DNA of 64,000 bases from Ignisphaera sp. (GTDB taxonomy: Archaea; Thermoproteota; Thermoprotei_A; Sulfolobales; Ignisphaeraceae). The DNA is taken from assembly GCA_038735125.1 (NCBI GenBank), contig JAVYNU010000003.1, positions 104,296-168,295 of the forward strand, in the 5' to 3' direction. Both the position numbers and the translations under genes were made by a program. Under the pieces are notes generated by a model, which did not search any database, was not told the DNA's origin, and saw nothing but the letters and a program-made list of their open reading frames with translations. Each line of letters opens with the position of its first letter. Position 1 is the stretch's first letter. Below, piece by piece: positions 61,500 to 64,000 of the stretch.

Positions 61500-62918
61500 A
61501 TGAACACAGGCTCGGGGCAAAGCACTGCCTTGCAGAGCTATGTTTTTGGTGATGAGGTTCTGGATCAGTTACTTGCAGGGGGTATAGAGCCAGGATCTCT
61601 AGTGCTGGTTCTCGGACATCCAGGTGCGGGGAAGTCAACTTTTGCTGCTCGTATAGTCTTCGAGAATATTATGAGATACAACATAAAAGGTGTTTATCTA
61701 GGCTTTGCTGAGACCAAGGCCAAGTTCTACTCCTATATGAAAAGATTCAACATGGATCTAGAGCTAGCAGAGAAGAAGCAACTGTTTGAATTTGTGCAAA
61801 TGCTAACTATGAGTGGGAAAGACCTTCTAGACTTTACCGTTTCAACTTTAGGTCAGAAGGTTCTTGGAGAGGGATACTCAATTGCTGTTGTAGACTCGAT
61901 AACACCAATACTAAATGTTATGACAACAGATGAGGCTAGAGCATTTTTGCATTCAACACTTTACAACCTGGTGTCTAATACCAACGCCCTTCTCATCTTG
62001 ATTGCAGATCTCCCGTTTGCTGTAGAGACGGTTGATTTGAGGGGTCTTGAGTTCATAGCTGATGCTGTATTTGTTTTTAAGACAAGGATTGAAAAAGGAT
62101 TGATACACAGGTTCATGGAGATTAGAAAGTTTAGGGGAAAACCCATTCCAATGGCCGAAATACCGTTCTCCATAGAGGATGGCAGAGGCGTGAGAATGTT
62201 GCTATCGCCAGCAATGCTACAACCGCCATACACAGCCTCTGTAACGAGCTACAGCGATGAGTGTAGCAATTTAGTTTGGAGAGGGCTTACTTCTGGAAGT
62301 TACGTAGGTGTGATAGCAACGTGCAATATTATACCACGAACATTCTGGGCACTTCTAACAAGAATTATCTATAGCTATGGGGTAAACTATGGAATTGTAT
62401 CATTTAGAGACTCTCCAGAGAACATAAGGAGTATTATACGCAATATTGCTAACCTCATGAAAATACCACCAAGTCACATTTTGAACAAGGCAACATTCAT
62501 TGAAAGTGTGAACCCTGTAACATACTCAACACAGCAACTAGAGACCATTCTGCGCAATTACATTGATAGCAATATCCAGATCCTTGTATTAGATGGAGCT
62601 GAATCTCTATATCTGTACTACGACCCTGTACTCGTTGATAGAATGCTCAAATCCCTATCAATGCATGTCAAATCCAGCTTGGCGATAATGTTCGAACTTG
62701 TGAATAACATATATACACAGATGCAGCCAATGCGATACGACATTATACACAAGGTTTTATGTGATCAAGAGAAGCTTCTACACAGCGTCACAAGCACAAG
62801 AGTGCCAACAACTGGTTTAAGTGCATCGAGCTACATAACAAATGTATATGATGATGTCCTAGCTAAATGCATTGAAACACTATCCTTTACCGTTCCATCA
62901 AATCCTCAAAGCGGCTGA
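61500..62918 (+). CDS. KaiC-like RecA-superfamily ATPase with a degenerate second domain
   Basis: A 472-residue protein. Domain 1 (residues about 10-240) has FGDEVLDQLLAGGIEPGSLV, Walker A LGHPGAGKST, a Walker B YSIAVVDSITPILNVM, and later KIRKFRG-type EIRKFRGKPIPMAEIPFSI, the KaiC-family C-lobe. Domain 2 (about 255-460) keeps a RecA-like rhythm (QILVLDGAESLYLYYDP) but has no visible P-loop. Such archaeal proteins act in signalling or regulation. The GH5 gene follows after five bases, so they may form an operon. Confidence 0.8.
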   Translation: MNTGSGQSTALQSYVFGDEVLDQLLAGGIEPGSLVLVLGHPGAGKSTFAARIVFENIMRYNIKGVYLGFAETKAKFYSYMKRFNMDLELAEKKQLFEFVQMLTMSGKDLLDFTVSTLGQKVLGEGYSIAVVDSITPILNVMTTDEARAFLHSTLYNLVSNTNALLILIADLPFAVETVDLRGLEFIADAVFVFKTRIEKGLIHRFMEIRKFRGKPIPMAEIPFSIEDGRGVRMLLSPAMLQPPYTASVTSYSDECSNLVWRGLTSGSYVGVIATCNIIPRTFWALLTRIIYSYGVNYGIVSFRDSPENIRSIIRNIANLMKIPPSHILNKATFIESVNPVTYSTQQLETILRNYIDSNIQILVLDGAESLYLYYDPVLVDRMLKSLSMHVKSSLAIMFELVNNIYTQMQPMRYDIIHKVLCDQEKLLHSVTSTRVPTTGLSASSYITNVYDDVLAKCIETLSFTVPSNPQSG

Positions 62919-62923
62919 AAATA

Positions 62924-64000
62924 ATGCCAGATGTGTATTACGAAGTTGAAGACTCTGAGATATACATAGTTAGAAGAGAGCAAAAAGATCCTCTTGCCCT
63001 ACTGGGCATAACCTGGATTGGCTTCGAGTATCGCAGCCACGTTGTAGGAGGGCTCCATATTAGAAACTGGCTTGTGATACTGCAAACGGTGAAAGATCTT
63101 GGCTTCAATGCGATAAGAATACCATTTTGCCCTGCCTCTGTCAAGCCGAGGATTTTTCCACATGCTCGCTCAATAAACTATGCCCTTAACCCAGATCTCC
63201 TAGGTTTGGACTCTCCTACAATACTTGAGAAGATAATTGCAAAAGCAGCTGAGCTTGGCCTCTATGTGCTTCTGAGCTTCCACAACATCAGCTGTGTTGT
63301 TATGGAACCTCTTTGGTACACACCCTTATTTAGTGAAGAGGATTTTATATCCACTTGGGTTTCGGTTGCAAAGAGATATGGGAGATACTGGAATGTCATA
63401 GGTGCAGAACTTTTCAATAATCCGCATGGTGTAAGCCCTAGACAGAGGTACTACACAAGAGGAGACTCAGCCACTTGGGGTATTGGCAACACCAAAACAG
63501 ATTGGAACTTAGCTGCTGAGAGAGTGGGCAAAGCAATCTTGGAGGTTGCTCCCCACTGGCTGATAGTTGTCAAGGGTACTCACTACACGAATCCCAAATC
63601 AGATGATGTGGAGTACTACCCAGACTCTTTGTATTGGGGCGAGAACCTCAGAGCAGTGAAAGACTATCCAGTTAATCTACCGAGAAACAAGCTGATGTAC
63701 GGGGTAAACACCTATGGCCCTGACATGTACGTCCAAGACTATTTCAACGACCCGAGCATATTTCCAGAGAAACTCCATGTCATATGGGATCAGAACTGGG
63801 GCTACGTCAAGAAGCAGCTGCGATATCCCATAATAATAACTGAATTTGGCGGCAAATGTGGCGATGGTGATCCCAGGGATGCTGTGTGGCATGAGAAATT
63901 CATTGAGTATCTGATTAAGAATGACTTTTGCCAGTGGTTCTACCTAGCGCTGAACCCCGAGCATGTTGAAACAGGCGGTCTTCTGAAAAACGATTGGAGA
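62924..64000 (+). CDS. GH5-family glycoside hydrolase (cellulase-like), truncated by the window edge
   Basis: The first 359 residues, open at the right edge. The (beta/alpha)8 core shows WIGFEYRSHVVGGL, LGFNAIRIPFCP, LGLYVLLSFHN, YWNVIGAELFNNPHG, VNTYGPDMYV and the nucleophile strand PIIITEFGGK (E307). The expected acid/base motif NEP reads NNP (N166 replaces Glu). There is no signal peptide at the N-terminus (MPDVYYEVEDSEIYIVRREQ). The nearest known comparison is the hyperthermophilic GH5 cellulase EBI-244 from an Ignisphaera-like archaeon. Substrate remains unproven. Confidence 0.85.
   Translation, partial: MPDVYYEVEDSEIYIVRREQKDPLALLGITWIGFEYRSHVVGGLHIRNWLVILQTVKDLGFNAIRIPFCPASVKPRIFPHARSINYALNPDLLGLDSPTILEKIIAKAAELGLYVLLSFHNISCVVMEPLWYTPLFSEEDFISTWVSVAKRYGRYWNVIGAELFNNPHGVSPRQRYYTRGDSATWGIGNTKTDWNLAAERVGKAILEVAPHWLIVVKGTHYTNPKSDDVEYYPDSLYWGENLRAVKDYPVNLPRNKLMYGVNTYGPDMYVQDYFNDPSIFPEKLHVIWDQNWGYVKKQLRYPIIITEFGGKCGDGDPRDAVWHEKFIEYLIKNDFCQWFYLALNPEHVETGGLLKNDWR

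Overview
The window looks like a slice of a hyperthermophilic crenarchaeal chromosome. The signs are an archaeal/eukaryal-type ribosomal protein set (eL19, eL32, eS4, eL15, eL42, eS27), Rpo13 (known only from Crenarchaeota), two PCNA paralogues side by side, a Ced-type DNA-import gene set, encoded CCA on most tRNAs, an intron-bearing tRNA-Met, archaeal C/D and H/ACA guide RNAs, and TATA boxes with short or absent leaders. DNA is AT-rich except where RNA is structured. A Desulfurococcales/Ignisphaera-like host is a reasonable guess, but no rRNA is present to test it.

Layout. 1-7.1 kb: a long minus-strand ribosomal operon (uL22-uS3-uL29-Rnp1-uS17-uL14-uL24-eS4-uL5-uS14-uS8-uL6-eL32-eL19-uL18). 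7.3-10.3 kb: RtcB, an H/ACA guide RNA, a phosphoribosyltransferase and a RecA-fold ATPase. 10.3-16.6 kb: Nop10, aIF2alpha, eS27, eL42, a GINS-like protein, primase PriS, two PCNAs around an AbrB-type protein, and Rpo13. 16.7-18.6 kb: three membrane proteins resembling CedA2/CedA/CedA1. 18.6-22.6 kb: an Lhr-family helicase and unknowns. 22.7-26.3 kb: the detached uL3-uL4-uL23 block (minus) and uS19-uL2 (plus). 26.3-31.8 kb: a GspE-type ATPase, tRNA-Gln, Trm5, galactokinase and GalT. 32-40 kb: a DUF5591 protein, a glucan phosphorylase, tRNA-Arg, a hydrolase, a MATE transporter, an SDR relic, a radical SAM protein and a GC-rich structured element. 40-49 kb: MetRS, three tRNAs, a GT-C transferase with an oxidoreductase, a TFS paralogue, a permuted GTPase, and Trm10. 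49-53 kb: an uncharacterised three-gene cassette ending in a HerA/VirB4-like ATPase. 53-60.5 kb: eL15, a YchF-like GTPase, a COG1325/Rnp3/Rnp2 operon, a PadR regulator, inositol-phosphate synthase, a THUMP RNA methylase and UMP kinase. 61.5-64 kb: a KaiC-like protein and a truncated (window edge) GH5 hydrolase.

Themes. RNA maturation dominates: three RNase P proteins, RtcB, Nop10, three tRNA methyltransferases, and at least five good guide RNAs in intergenic gaps. The most striking observation is that the antisense arm of the H/ACA RNA at 8.8 kb and the D' guide of the C/D RNA at 22.65 kb share a nine-base core. When aligned, they predict adjacent modifications (pseudouridine then 2'-O-methyl-C) at one RNA site. 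Sugar metabolism (GalK, GalT, glucan phosphorylase, GH5) suggests a saccharide-using heterotroph.
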